From Tubulanus polymorphus (lineage: Eukaryota > Nemertea > Palaeonemertea > Tubulaniformes > Tubulanidae): a DNA stretch of 64,000 nucleotides. Made by a program: the position numbers and the translations under genes. The notes under the pieces were generated by a model. The model was not told the DNA's origin. It searched no databases and worked only from the letters and a program-made list of their open reading frames with translations. Location of the stretch: positions 6,941,175 to 7,005,174 of the forward strand of contig NC_134032.1 of NCBI RefSeq assembly GCF_964204645.1, in the 5' to 3' direction. Shown here one piece after another: positions 43,601 to 53,875 of this stretch (its first letter is position 1; the number at the start of each line of letters is the position of its first letter).

Positions 43601-44565
43601 GTTTTGTCGCCCGAGACAATTCATTATTTTGGTTTTATCGCCCGCGACAATTCAATATTTTGGTTTTGTTGCCCGCGAAAAATTCAATATTTTGGTTTTA
43701 TCGCCTACGACAATTCATTACTTTGGTTTTATCGCCAGCGACAATTCATTATTTTGGTTTTATCGCCCACGACAATTCATTACTTTGGTTTTATCGCCAG
43801 CGACAATTCATTATTTTGGTTTTGTCGCACGTGACAATTCAATATTTTGTTTTTGTCGCCCGAGACAATTCATTATTTTGGTTTTGTCGCCCGCGACAAT
43901 TCATTATTTTGGTTTTATTGCCCGCGACAATTCATTATTTTGGTTTTATCGCCCGCGACAATTCAATATTTTGGTTTTGTCGCCCGCGATAATTCATTAT
44001 TTTGGTTTTATCGCCAGCGACAATTCATTATTTTGGTTTTATCGCCCACGACAATTCATTACTTTGGTTTTATCGCCAGCGACAATTCATTATTTTGGTT
44101 TTGTCGCACGTGACAATTCAATATTTTGTTTTTGTCGCCCGAGACAAATCATTATTTTGGTTTTATCGCCCACGACAATTCATTACTTTGGTTTTAACGC
44201 CCGGGGACAATTCATTATTTTGGTTTTATATTTTGTTTTTGTCGCCCGCGACAATTTTTTTGTGGTTTTATCGCCCGCGACAATTCAATATTTTGTTTTT
44301 ATCGTCCGCGACAATTCATTATTTTGGTTTTGTCGCCCGAGACAATTCATTATTTTGGTTTTATCGCCCGCGACAATGAATTATTTTGGTTTTGTCGCCC
44401 GCGACAATTCATTATTTTGGTTTTATCGCCCGCGACAATTCATTATTTTGGTTTTATCACACGCGACAATTCAATATTTTTGTTTTATCGCCCGTGACAA
44501 TTCATTAGTTTGGTTTTATCGCCCGCGACAATTCATTAGTTTGGTTTTGTCGCCCGACAATTCTT
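40605..44565 (+). repeat. 31-bp minisatellite array D, about 128 copies
   Basis: The longest array of the 31-bp family. It has a higher-order structure: segments of 819 bp repeat in tandem (for example GTTTTGTGGCCCGCGACAA at 42181 and 43000, with a related copy at 41421). Truncated units such as TATTTTGTTTTTGTCGCCCG recur within each. ORFs of 892 and 914 codons run through it in two frames and are by-products of a stop-free unit, not genes. Confidence 0.95.
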
Positions 44566-45852
44566 TTTCAGTCCACTTGGGACTTAAGTCCCAGCGGGCT
44601 ATTGTGTTCACTTTTCGTCCGTCCGTCCGTCCGTCCGTCCGTCCGTCCGTCCGTCCGTCCATAGACGGAATCCAGTTATTTTTGGAAGTTTTGAAGACGC
44701 TTCAAGGTAATGTCTTGATATTTGGTTTATACATGTATCTACCCTAGACACATCGTCAGCCCAAAAACTGGCCTTGTCAGATTCAAGATGGCCGACTGGC
44801 AGCCATTGTTGTTTGCCAAAATCAGCACTTTTTAAACATTTTCGAAGTTTTCGTGGGAAATTTTGAAGACGCTTTGATCAATTACCTTGATCTTTCGTTT
44901 ATATTTGAATCTACCAAAGGCCCATCAGCATAAGAAAATTGGGTCGATCTGACTCAAGATGGCCATCCTATGACCTTTTTAGTGCCCAAAAATGTAAATT
45001 TTGGCCAGAATTCTAGGTCCTGTAGCTTCCTACTGGTTTGCCATTTCTCATTGCAATTGCTGATGGGTATTCCTTAGAGAGGGATGTTTTATACCTGGGA
45101 CAGGTATTTTTGATCAGCCAATTATGACGCAATTGGCGGCCATCTTGGTGTCATCAGTACTCATTCGTAGGTGGGAAAAAGTTTTTCCACATTAAATCGA
45201 TACCTAAGTATATTGTGTTACTATATTCAATTGGAAAGTTGTAGCCCATAACGTGTTCTATGATTTTGGTGAGTTTCAAGGTCATTGGTTTTAGTATGTG
45301 GCCATCAGGGGGCGTTGAATAATACAATAACTTAGTATTGCTATATTATATTTGTACCAAGGCATATTTTGTTACCATGATCAATTGCGAAGTTGTAGTT
45401 CATGACATCGTCTATGATTGTGGTGAGTTTTTAAGGACATTAGTTATTCCATATAGTCACCAGGGGGCGTTGAATAGTAGAATGGCTTAGTATTTCCTTA
45501 TTAGATTGGTACCTAGGCATATTTTGCTACTATGATCGATTGCAAAGTTGTATTTCATGACATGTACTACAATTGTGGTGAGTTTTAAGGTCATTGGGTT
45601 TTGCATATGGTCACCAGGGGCGTTGAATAATAGAATAACTTAGTATTTCCATATTAAATTGGTAACGAGGCATATTTTGTTATCACAATCAATTACAAAA
45701 TCATAGCTGCTCCCATGTTCTATGATTGTGGTGGGTTTCAAGGTCATTGGTTTTTGTATATGGTCACTAGAGGGCGTTATGTATTGAAATTGTTAGATTG
45801 TTGAGCATTTGAAACCACTTCCCAAGTGAGCATGGTGTCCCTGGACCCCTAG
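44566..45852 (+). repeat. 155-bp repeat block, full copy with (GTCC)n
   Basis: Starts with CAGTCCACTTGGGACTTAAG and a (GTCC)n microsatellite (about 44616-44660). It continues with sequence that matches 19637-20635, including four to five 155-bp units. Being flanked by 31-bp arrays on both sides in both copies supports an ancestral insertion into the minisatellite. Confidence 0.8.
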
Positions 45853-46120
45853 TTTGGTTTTGTCGCCCGCGACAATTCATTATTCTGGTTTTGTCGCACG
45901 CAAAAATTCAATATTTTGTTTTTGTCGTCCGCGACAATTCAATATTTTGGTTTTAACGCCCACGACAATTCATTATTGTGGTTTTAACGCCCGCGACAAT
46001 TCATTATTTTGGTTTTATCGCCCGCGACAATTCATTATTTTTGTTTTGTCGCCCGTGACAATTCAATATTTTGGTTTTGTCACCCGCGACAATTCATAAT
46101 TTTGGTTTTGTCGCCCGTGG
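45853..46120 (+). repeat. 31-bp minisatellite array E, about 8 copies
   Basis: Short diverged array equivalent to array B. Confidence 0.9.
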
Positions 46121-46139
46121 TTTTGTCGAAACATTAAGT

Positions 46140-46480
46140 TTTTTGGTCGAACAGTGTGTTAAGGTCGTTTTGGAAATTTACTCGGTCTGGTATATTTTGG
46201 ATTACTGTGTATGTCATTTGTCAGGACATTAAACAGAAGACGACTTAGGATACTACCTTGCGTGACTCCACTAGTTAGACCGTCTCATTCCAAGATGAGG
46301 CGTTCCGTTGATTTCGGTTACAAGTTTCCGTTCAGAGATAACTGCTGAGCCATTTGGGCGACCTATCATTGATACTGTTTCCTAATAGCCTCTTTAGTAA
46401 TGGCTGATGTTGAGCCTTATCAAATGCTTTGTTGAAATCCACCGTTGAACAGGATTCTAAGACTGTGCAGAAAACCCGTT
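46140..46480 (-). pseudogene. LINE RT fragment, uninterrupted copy
   Basis: Same RVT_1 fragment as 20851-21195. Its GTGTATGTCATTTGTCAGG at about 46207 is the equivalent of the element-1 integration site without an insertion. Confidence 0.75.
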
Positions 46481-46621
46481 ATCGCTGCTTTTTTCATAGT
46501 AAGCCTCCTAGAATTATTGTATCAGCTGAAAATTCTGAATCTGATGAACTTGTCGGGAATTTTCCCTCCAATCACGTCGTTTCCCGCTTAATTTTTCGCG
46601 GGTTCCCGGCATGCTGCTCGG

Positions 46622-46769
<148 letters not shown>

Positions 46770-46931
46770 TTTGTGGTTTGGTGGGGGTTGGATTATCTTT
46801 GTTGTACACGTACGTTCCCGCAAGCGGATTGTAAGCTGTTTATTTAATGCTGTAAATACACATTAGTATTTCGTTACTCAAAGGATTTCTTGGTGTTTTA
46901 TGTCTGGAAAGTAGAGACATAAGTTGGTCCC

Positions 46932-48613
46932 TTGAGCAAAAGAAATGGAAAAATGTCGGATTTGGAAAGTTTGAAAGCTATAAGGACTGCTCAGCGCAAA
47001 GTCTTGACAAGGTACGTGAATGATGCAAAAGTGATTCTTTCTATCAATAACCCTGAAGACGTTCAAAAACTGTCGAATATAGCCGATAAAATACGGTCGA
47101 AATTACATGTGTTTTCAACGAACCACGATGAAATTATTCCGTTGTTGTCTGCAGTAGACATCGAAAAAGTATTCGAGGAACACGACCGATACGAAGTGAA
47201 TGCTGAAAGTACTCTTTACGAAATTTCTGGTTTTTCAAGTCGCCAGTCTCAGTCGAATCTCAGTATATCAGAATTTAAACACGTACAATTACCGAAACTT
47301 CAATTACCCAAATTTAATGGTAACGTTCTCGATTGGAATAATTTCTGGGATTCATTTGATTGTGTCGTCCACAAACGTCATGACTTATCAGAGGTTGATA
47401 AGTTCACCTATTTGAAATCATGTTTGATAGGACCAGCGTTGTCTAGTATTGCAGGATTGTCGTCGTCCGGCGGCGGAACGTATTCTCATGCCGTTAAAAT
47501 CCTTCAAGATCGTTTTGGTCAATCCAGACGATTGATTCATGCGTATATGGAAGCAATGTTAGAAATTAATAAACCATCGTATACCGCTGCTAGTCTTAGA
47601 TTGTTCTATGATAATATGAATATGTATGTGCGCTCACTTGATACATTGGGTAAAAAATCCGAATCGTACGGGGATATGCTAGTTCCGGTAATTTTGAAGA
47701 ACTTACCACTACCTGTAGTTCAAAATATTTCTCGAGGTCGCTCGGTCAAAGACTGGACTCTAGACGAATTATTACTGTCCTATCTAATGAGCTCGATTTA
47801 CTGGAGCTGTATTCTAATAATTCTACTGAATCACAAGATGTCCAATTTTCTACATTTTTGACAAAAACCCAGTCAGGAGTAAATTCTGGTAGTAAATTCA
47901 ATAGATTCAGTAAATATCCTCGTACGAGTCGTAATTGTGTATATTGTTGCGAAAATCACGCGTCCGTGAACTGTCAGAAGTATTCAACAGTCGAGGACAG
48001 ATTTAAGTTTGTGAGCGATAATCGTTTATGTCGTAACTGTTTACGTTCTGATCATTTTGTCATTTTTTGTAAATCTGAGATTCGATGTAAGATATGTCAC
48101 GGAAAACATCATATAAGTTTATGTTTGAAAGAATTGGCCATTAGTTCTCCGAAAGGTTCGAACTTACACTCGGGTAAACCTATGATTGCTTCACACCTCA
48201 GCGATCGCGCGCAATCATGTGATTCGCCAACTAGGAATTCGCCCACTAACCGTCATTCACATGCTACTAGCGATTTGCCTTTAACACCATTGAAAAGAGT
48301 TTCTGATTTACCGCAGAAACGTATTGAGTCTACAACAACTGTTATTCAGAGCCAATCGAATTGTATTTTGCTCAAAACTGCGGTACTTCATGTTTCTGGT
48401 GATAACGGTATATCGTCTGAAATGAATGCATTGTTCGATGACGGTTCACATCGTACTTTTATATCAAAGAATTTTGCTGAATTTTTGGATCTAAAACCAA
48501 TACGTACCGAAGTTGTTAATATTTCTGGTTTCGGTAGTAGTGATGAAAACAATTCTGATCGTCGTTTAGGATCACTAGATATTGATCCACAGCTAGATTT
48601 TCGTAGTATTTGA
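46932..48613 (+). pseudogene. BEL/Pao retrotransposon gag-protease, truncated
   Basis: The first frame (46932-47861) holds the BEL/Pao gag domain (DUF1759 type), including LPKLQLPKFNGNVLDWNNFW and YLKSCLIGPALSSIAGL. A one-base frameshift near 47785 moves coding to the next frame. That frame has Cys/His knuckles (VYCCENHASVNC, CRNCLRSDHFVIFC, CKICHGKHHISLC) and an aspartic protease of the DUF1758 type whose active site reads ALFDDGSHRTFISK. The ORF stops at 48613, and reverse transcriptase, RNase H and integrase are absent. Codon use is less AT-rich than in the Polintons. A dead, 3'-truncated copy. Confidence 0.8.
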
Positions 48614-49800
48614 AAATGTTTCGTAGTATTTAGAAATGTTCTTAATGTTGTTTCCGTATGCGTGGGGGTTACGTTAAAGCCGTCAGACAAGAACGTACTA
48701 GTAGTAAGAATTACGAAAGTTCTTGTTTGATGCTTTCATCTACCAACTCAAACCATAAATCAGTCTATAAACAACAATTCTTTCTCGGTTCTTCTGCTGT
48801 GAGATCTGTGGCAAACATTCAGAAAATCTTTATATAAAACTTTTAAATAGTTGGAACCGTATTTGGTTGGGTCGGAACAATGGAGTGTATTTATAATGAG
48901 GCTCGTGAAGGGATCACGCTGATACTTGATGATATTCCCGGCTACGTTCCGTAAAAGGAAAAACCGGAAGTTTAGGAAGATGTGGTTGTTTTGCTTATCC
49001 TGTATTAAAATAGAATTAGTTAAATTGTAGATAAAATAATTATATAAGTATTTCAAATAATTTAAGAATTGATAATCAATCACAATGTATTCCGAATCGT
49101 AGTTAATTATAATAATTAAAAAAGAAACAATGAATTTGTACTGTAATTAGAAAAGAAAACAAAGTTTTGAAAAGATATTTAATTTGAGTAATCTAGATGT
49201 TGTTTAAGAACAAATTGTTAATAATCGTTAATGTTTTAGAAAAATTAATTTGAGGTTAAATGTTAAAACTAGCTGTCTGAAGTTTCTGTTGTCTGTATGC
49301 GCTCGTTGGTTATTCACAGACAATAGCTGCTCTCTCAACAACGACTAGCAAGGAGTGAGTAAATCACAACGCGTCATGACAGGAGGGTTGGAAGAAAAAG
49401 TTTATATCAGCATATCAGTTTCTAAAAAACCTTTAGATCAGCAAATCAGTAGGGCTAAATTTTCCGTAACTAAAAACGGTCATGACAGTTGGGTAGCTGC
49501 TCCTTGCCAAAAAGCGGAAGACCCTGCGTGGGAGAATCGGAATTCTGAGAATGCCGGTTCTTTCTACAAAAGGGGGCTGCTATCGAGAGAGAGGAGAGAA
49601 TCTGTACCTTAGTAAGACGAGTGTCGACAGCAGGACAGGAGAAGCTTCGGAACGATAGGGATTCATATACAATAGGGATTAGGAAAATCATTCTTTGTTC
49701 AAGGTAAATAAAATATATTATCTTCAATATTATCATCCGGTATTTCAATTTATTCATTCGGATTTGTGCACGGACACGTTCTCTCGCCAGGGCCTTACTC
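48614..49800. other. Probable LTR or UTR debris, no gene
   Basis: AT-rich sequence between the BEL/Pao fragment and the second retroelement. It may contain an LTR, since a PBS-like motif follows it, but terminal repeats could not be paired inside the window. Confidence 0.35.
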
Positions 49801-49839
49801 AAGTATTTTATAGATAACGATTAAAGAGAGGATTGTGAC

Positions 49840-49910
49840 CGGTGTATCACTGGTGCCGAAACCCGGGATATCGGTGTATCACTGGTGCCGAAACCCATAC
49901 TGTTTAGTTC
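49840..49910 (+). promoter_or_regulatory. Duplicated primer-binding-site-like motif
   Basis: GGTGTATCACTGGTGCCGAA followed by ACCC occurs twice in tandem, 34 bases apart. TGGTGCCGAAACCC-like sequence just inside a 5' LTR is the usual form of a tRNA primer-binding site; duplication is unusual. It lies about 600 bases upstream of the gag gene. Confidence 0.45.
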
Positions 49911-49954
49911 AGTTGTGCCGGAAACTTTTGCATTAGTAATTAATTGTTGTTCAA

Positions 49955-50422
49955 ATGGTACACATTTTTATATGCTCACATTGTGGTGCGAAGAACGCAT
50001 TTTCTAAGAAGCGCCGCGCTACAACCAGCCCGACATTCGAAAAGCTACTGTGGGAGTCGAACCCACCTCAAACGAAACCATTTGAAATTCCGGTGGAGTT
50101 TTGGGAACCATTGTGGGATTCGAACCTACTGCCAACTCCGGTCGTCCCTGTTGAGACATTGCGGGATTCGAACCCGCTAAGTGCACGACCATTTGAGATT
50201 CCGGAGGAACTTCGAGAGCCGTCGTGGGATTCGAACCCACCACTGCACGCTCATGTACCGGAGGAGTGTCGGGGACCTCTGTGGGATTCTAGCCCACTCG
50301 CCATGCAGGTCGACACCGATGGGGCTGCACTACAGCCATTGAGGGGTTCGAACCCTCCGCCTTTTGAATTGCCAAAACCGTCCAGCCAGGATTGGGAATC
50401 GAACCTACATCTGTTTTTTTGA
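49955..50422 (+). CDS. Leader ORF over seven T-arm-like hairpins
   Basis: 155 codons from ATG. The N-terminus has a CSHCG knuckle and a basic stretch (KKRR). The rest is built on seven irregular units of 48-63 bp, each containing GGGATTCGAACCC or a variant (about 50049, 50112, 50160, 50222, 50279, 50340, 50392), read as (W/R)(D/E)SN-P. The reverse complement GGGTTCGAATCCC is the tRNA T-arm and polymerase III B-box consensus. No A boxes or complete tRNAs are seen. The frame is open across all units, despite indels. It is followed by gag after 53 bases. Could be a retroelement leader peptide or structured leader RNA; function unknown. Confidence 0.45.
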   Translation: MVHIFICSHCGAKNAFSKKRRATTSPTFEKLLWESNPPQTKPFEIPVEFWEPLWDSNLLPTPVVPVETLRDSNPLSARPFEIPEELREPSWDSNPPLHAHVPEECRGPLWDSSPLAMQVDTDGAALQPLRGSNPPPFELPKPSSQDWESNLHLFF

Positions 50423-50475
50423 GTTGGACATTTTTAAAATGTTATTTTAGATTAGTATTCGATTAAAGATATACA

Positions 50476-51114
50476 ATGTCGACTGGAGGGGAGACGACGT
50501 ACGGTGCGGGTGGCTCACGGGAGCGATCCGCTGTAAGCAACGACACTGTTCTGCAGGCCCTCTCTGGCCTTCGCGAACAGGTGGACACAGCCACGGCGTT
50601 CATGAATTTCTCTTTGCTCCCTAAATTTACGGGACGAGACGACCAGTGCGTCTCTGATTGGTTCAAAGGATTTGACCGTTTGGCCGATCTAAGAGGTTGG
50701 AACGATGACGCTAAAAAGAAACAGTTGTATTGGTTTTTGGCTGGCCCGGCCCTAATCTTATTTAATGATCTTCGCATTGATCAGGGAACCGATGCGGCCG
50801 GTGGCAAAGTTGTCACTCCCTGGGTAAATATTGTCCGTGCGTTTTGCGCGCAATTTAGCCCCACCTCGTGGGCTTTGGTCAAGGAGTCGGCTTTGACGAC
50901 GATGCGACAGGGGGAGACACAACCGGTCGATAGGTTTGCGGAAGAGATTGATCGTGTGGCCTCGAGTTTGAAATTTTCGGACCACCAGAAAAAGATGTTA
51001 CTAATTAACAACTCTCGCCCTGACATCTCTGTCTACCTGTTGTCACAGCGTCCGACGACATTTAGGGATGCATGGGAGGCAGCCAGAATGGCGGAGCATA
51101 TCGAACAACAGTAA
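50476..51114 (+). pseudogene. gag: Ty3/gypsy-like gag, truncated by insertion
   Basis: 212 codons of a retrotransposon capsid protein (Retrotrans_gag type): FMNFSLLPKFTGRDDQCVSD, WFLAGPALILFNDL, then the ALTTMRQGETQPVDRFAEEI block and the C-terminal helices. The final codons and stop coincide with the first bases of Polinton element 2 (AGTAATAGGG at 51110): the stop TAA is in the inserted sequence. Nucleocapsid and pol parts are therefore missing from the window. GC content is higher than in the Polinton. Confidence 0.8.
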
Positions 51115-51378
51115 TAGGGATAATAGGCTTTCAAGCCAAAGGTCGAACGGTCGAGCTCGTAAAAAATGAAAAAACATAAAAATAATTACAATTTCTACTT
51201 GAATTACTCGCGAAACTCATAAAAATGAAAAATTAATTCTCACACGCTCGAATTAATTTTTCATTTTTATGAGTTTCACTCCTAATTCAAGTAGAAATTG
51301 TAATTATTTTTATGTTTTTTCATTTTTACTCACCCGCCCGTTCAACCTTTAGCTTGAAAGCCTATTATCCCTATTACT
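51110..51378. repeat. 269-bp near-palindrome at the element 2 terminus
   Basis: The left arm starts AGTAATAGGGATAATAGGCT and the right arm ends with its complement CCTATTATCCCTATTACT. Arms of about 125 bp are separated by TCACACGCTC, and the inner 28 bases next to the loop pair perfectly. The outer arms contain a few mismatches around the GTTCAACC/GGTCGAAC stretch. Either two terminal repeats lie head to head, or a foldback element has inserted. No 6-bp duplication flanks the palindrome itself. Confidence 0.85.
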
Positions 51379-51458
51379 CTTAAAATATTCATATATATGA
51401 ATAACATTTAAATCATTGAACTTCTAAAATCAATTTTAATAAAAAATATAGTATTAAA

Positions 51459-51620
51459 ATGGAAGCAAATAAGTACTACTGCCCAACATGTAATATCGAT
51501 ATAGATAAATCCCAAAAAGCAAGACACAATAAAACTAGAACACATTTAGAGAATAAATTGAAACTAGAATATTTACAGTTATATTCAGAACAGTTAACAA
51601 AGGGAAAGAAATTTATTGAA
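51459..51620 (+). pseudogene. Small C2H2 finger protein, decayed
   Basis: 53 codons from ATTAAAATGG with a finger of the form YYCPTCNIDIDKSQKARHNK followed by TRTH, like the finger at the N-terminus of the element-1 PolB and in its VLTF3-like gene. Open sequence of similar composition continues in another frame to about 51709, so this is probably the start of a longer, broken gene. The start lacks the TAAATG motif. Confidence 0.5.
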
Positions 51621-51788
51621 TTATAGAATAATGATCCAAATAATGAACAATACGTTGAGGAATTTGATATCAAGGAATCGAAACAACTTATCAAAAGCAG
51701 CGAGGAATGAAAAAGGATGACGTTGGTCGAAGAAATGGAAGAGGATTCTAAAATGTTAACCAATTTAGTAAAAAAATACGTATAATAA

Positions 51789-52439
51789 ATGGAACCAGAA
51801 CAACCACAAATTATCAATATTACAAATAACACTGGCGTTATAAACATATACTACAAGAAGTGTTCTAAATGTGAATTAGATAAATCATTAACAGAATTTA
51901 GTAAGCGTAAGATTAGCAAAGATGGTTTTCAATATTGCTGTAAAACTTGTTTTAAACTATACACCAAACAATACCGAGAAGATAATATAGAACATTATAA
52001 TTATTATATGGCAGAATATATGAGAGAAAGATATCAAACAGATCTTAATTTTAGATTGAAACAATGTTTACGGTCTAGATTAACACAATTATTCAATAAA
52101 GAAACACATTCAGAAACATTATCTAATTTATTGGGTTGTTCAGATGAATTTCTCATATCATGGATAATATATCAATTCGATGATAAAATGAATATAGATA
52201 ATTATGAGGAATACTTTCATATTGATCATGTGTTGCCGATTTCTAAATTTAACATGAATGATGAATACAATAAAAAACTTATTTGGGGTTGGAGAAATTT
52301 AAGGCCTCTTGAAAAGAAAGAAAACATAATTAAATCTAATAAACTAGATATACAGTTATATTTAGATCAACTGGATAAAGCAAAGACATTTGTTGAATTA
52401 TGGAATTCAACACATAATGAAAAATACGTTGAATGTTAA
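51789..52439 (+). CDS. HNH endonuclease, giant-virus type
   Basis: 216 codons from AATAAATGG. An N-terminal zinc ribbon (CSKC at 25-28 and YCCKTC at 49-54, inside KCSKCELDKSLTEFSKRKI) is followed by a DNA-binding helix region. The HNH nuclease core is EYFHIDHVLPISKF (His144, Asp146, His147), GWRNLRPLEKKENII with Asn170, and Asn179 and Asn184. Ribbon plus HNH is the layout of HNH nucleases found in large DNA viruses, often as homing-type enzymes. It appears intact. It has no counterpart in element 1. Role: a selfish nuclease or a replication/recombination nuclease; not decidable here. Confidence 0.8.
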   Translation: MEPEQPQIINITNNTGVINIYYKKCSKCELDKSLTEFSKRKISKDGFQYCCKTCFKLYTKQYREDNIEHYNYYMAEYMRERYQTDLNFRLKQCLRSRLTQLFNKETHSETLSNLLGCSDEFLISWIIYQFDDKMNIDNYEEYFHIDHVLPISKFNMNDEYNKKLIWGWRNLRPLEKKENIIKSNKLDIQLYLDQLDKAKTFVELWNSTHNEKYVEC

Positions 52440-52833
52440 ACGCTTAGAAAACCGGTTACTCTCGATCTATGTCAAACCGCCTATATTTAATTGTATTAGG
52501 TTGTTTACAAAAACATCTGCGCCGTATTTCATATTCAGTTGAATGGGGCGCACCTCATTTGAATATTGATCGAACGTGCTATTTCAGTTGAAAAGGATTA
52601 ATCAATTATATTACAAAAGAAGGAACATCTGTTGCACCAGATGGTGTTAAGCTAGTGAATAACTACCAGTTATAAACGCGCAGCACATAAGCATAGGAAC
52701 GTATTGGATATTCTCTCTCAAAACACAGTTTACAGTTCTAAATCTAAATGTAAGTAAATATATTATGAAGTAGGGAAACCTTTAAACATATTTAAGTACA
52801 GTAATTCATTTTCACGATATCTTTTAGATTAAA
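52440..52833. other. No gene seen
   Basis: Mixed-composition intergenic DNA with the less AT-rich character of host sequence in places (for example around 52445-52560). It may contain remains of a gene or an earlier insertion. Confidence 0.35.
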
Positions 52834-53301
52834 ATGGAACACAAAGATCGACCAGAAATTCTAAGCCAACCAACGTATGAGGAACCAGAAACGATAGATA
52901 GTGAAACTCAGGAATCAATAGAAATGGAGGATGAAACTCTCGTAATTGACGAACAAACTTCACAAACATTACAAGAACATTTGGACTATCATCAAGAAAT
53001 GGTGAAAATTCTGAGTGATGTAATACATAATAAACAATTACCGCGCGAACTACAATTACCAAAATTACCAGCAACGCGACTTAAATTGCTGTTGGGACTC
53101 AAATAATCGAGAACTAAGAAAAAGAACATAGATATCAGTGCCGGTTTTGAAAGAAAACTGAGAAGAGTAGGTAGATTAATAAAATATGAAAAATTCAAAA
53201 TATTAGGATTAGCATTTAGTGAAGTAGTAAGACATTTACCAGAAATTGAAGAAATGATTGGAAACAATCCAGTAATTAAAGAATTCTGGACAAAATTATA
53301 A
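52834..53301 (+). pseudogene. Unknown acidic-helical protein with in-frame stop
   Basis: 90 codons from ATTAAAATGG encode a Glu/Thr-rich N-terminus and a helical PRELQLPKLPATRLKLLLGL region, ending at TAA (53104-53106). The same frame then stays open for 64 more codons (GFERKLRRVGRLIKYEKFK, VVRHLPEIEEMIG) to TAA at 53299-53301. Composition is unchanged, so a nonsense mutation or readthrough is likely. No known domain. Confidence 0.5.
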
Positions 53302-53875
53302 ATTATAATACTGAAGGTCTTTGTAATATAGATATCAAAAAATGTAATCTCGATTGTATATATCTGTTTTAATATTGTATTGTTTACTGTTAACTAAGTA
53401 TTGCGCAATAACCGGTCCGATTGAACCGCTTTTCTATTGTTCTCCATTGTTCTATTATCGATCGCTAAAATTTACATAATAAATATATGTGTTTATGAAA
53501 TTAGATTTCCACCAGTCGTTTCTTTGAATTTATTTTCAGTTTGAGGATTTATTATCGAGGATCCGAAATGACTTATCTGGACAGTTATAATTACTGCTCC
53601 TAATAGATAGACAATAGTAGTGAGATATTAAATCCTAATTTAAATAAAATATAATAAAAAAACAATAACTTCAACTAGCTAGTCAATTCTATTATATTTT
53701 CAATATTTTCTTTTGGTAATTCTAATTGACATTAGATTGAATAGATTTTGAATAGATTTGAATAGAAATTCTTTAACTTTAACTAACCTAGTCAATTTAG
53801 TATTAACCTAAAGAGATACTAGTATCATTTGAAGAATATTTATAATATTTTTTTTGCTTTTTTCCTCTAATATAA
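53302..53875. other. Intergenic: inverted conserved segment and AACTAG repeats
   Basis: 53560-53635 is the inverted counterpart of 38728-38806 (GAAATGACTTATCTGGACAG here). 53670-53815 holds AACTAGCTAGTCAATTC-type repeats like those upstream of the same gene in element 1. It ends in a T-rich tract TATTTTTTTTGCTTTTTTCC before TATAAATG. Confidence 0.6.

Noticed and set aside
41314-44747. ORFs of 892 and 914 codons in overlapping frames
   Set aside because: They are translations of the 31-bp minisatellite, which has no stop in any plus frame. The three frames give the same 31-residue repeat, so there is no evidence of a protein.
49355-49612. 85-codon ORF before the gag leader
   Set aside because: It begins at a GTG, has no domain, and lies in probable LTR sequence.
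50049-50405. Cluster of seven tRNA genes
   Set aside because: Only T-arm-like hairpins are present. A boxes, acceptor stems and anticodon arms are missing, and the spacing is too short for full tRNAs.
51110-51378. Target duplication around the palindrome
   Set aside because: The bases before 51110 and after 51378 do not match, so the palindrome was not scored as a complete small transposon.
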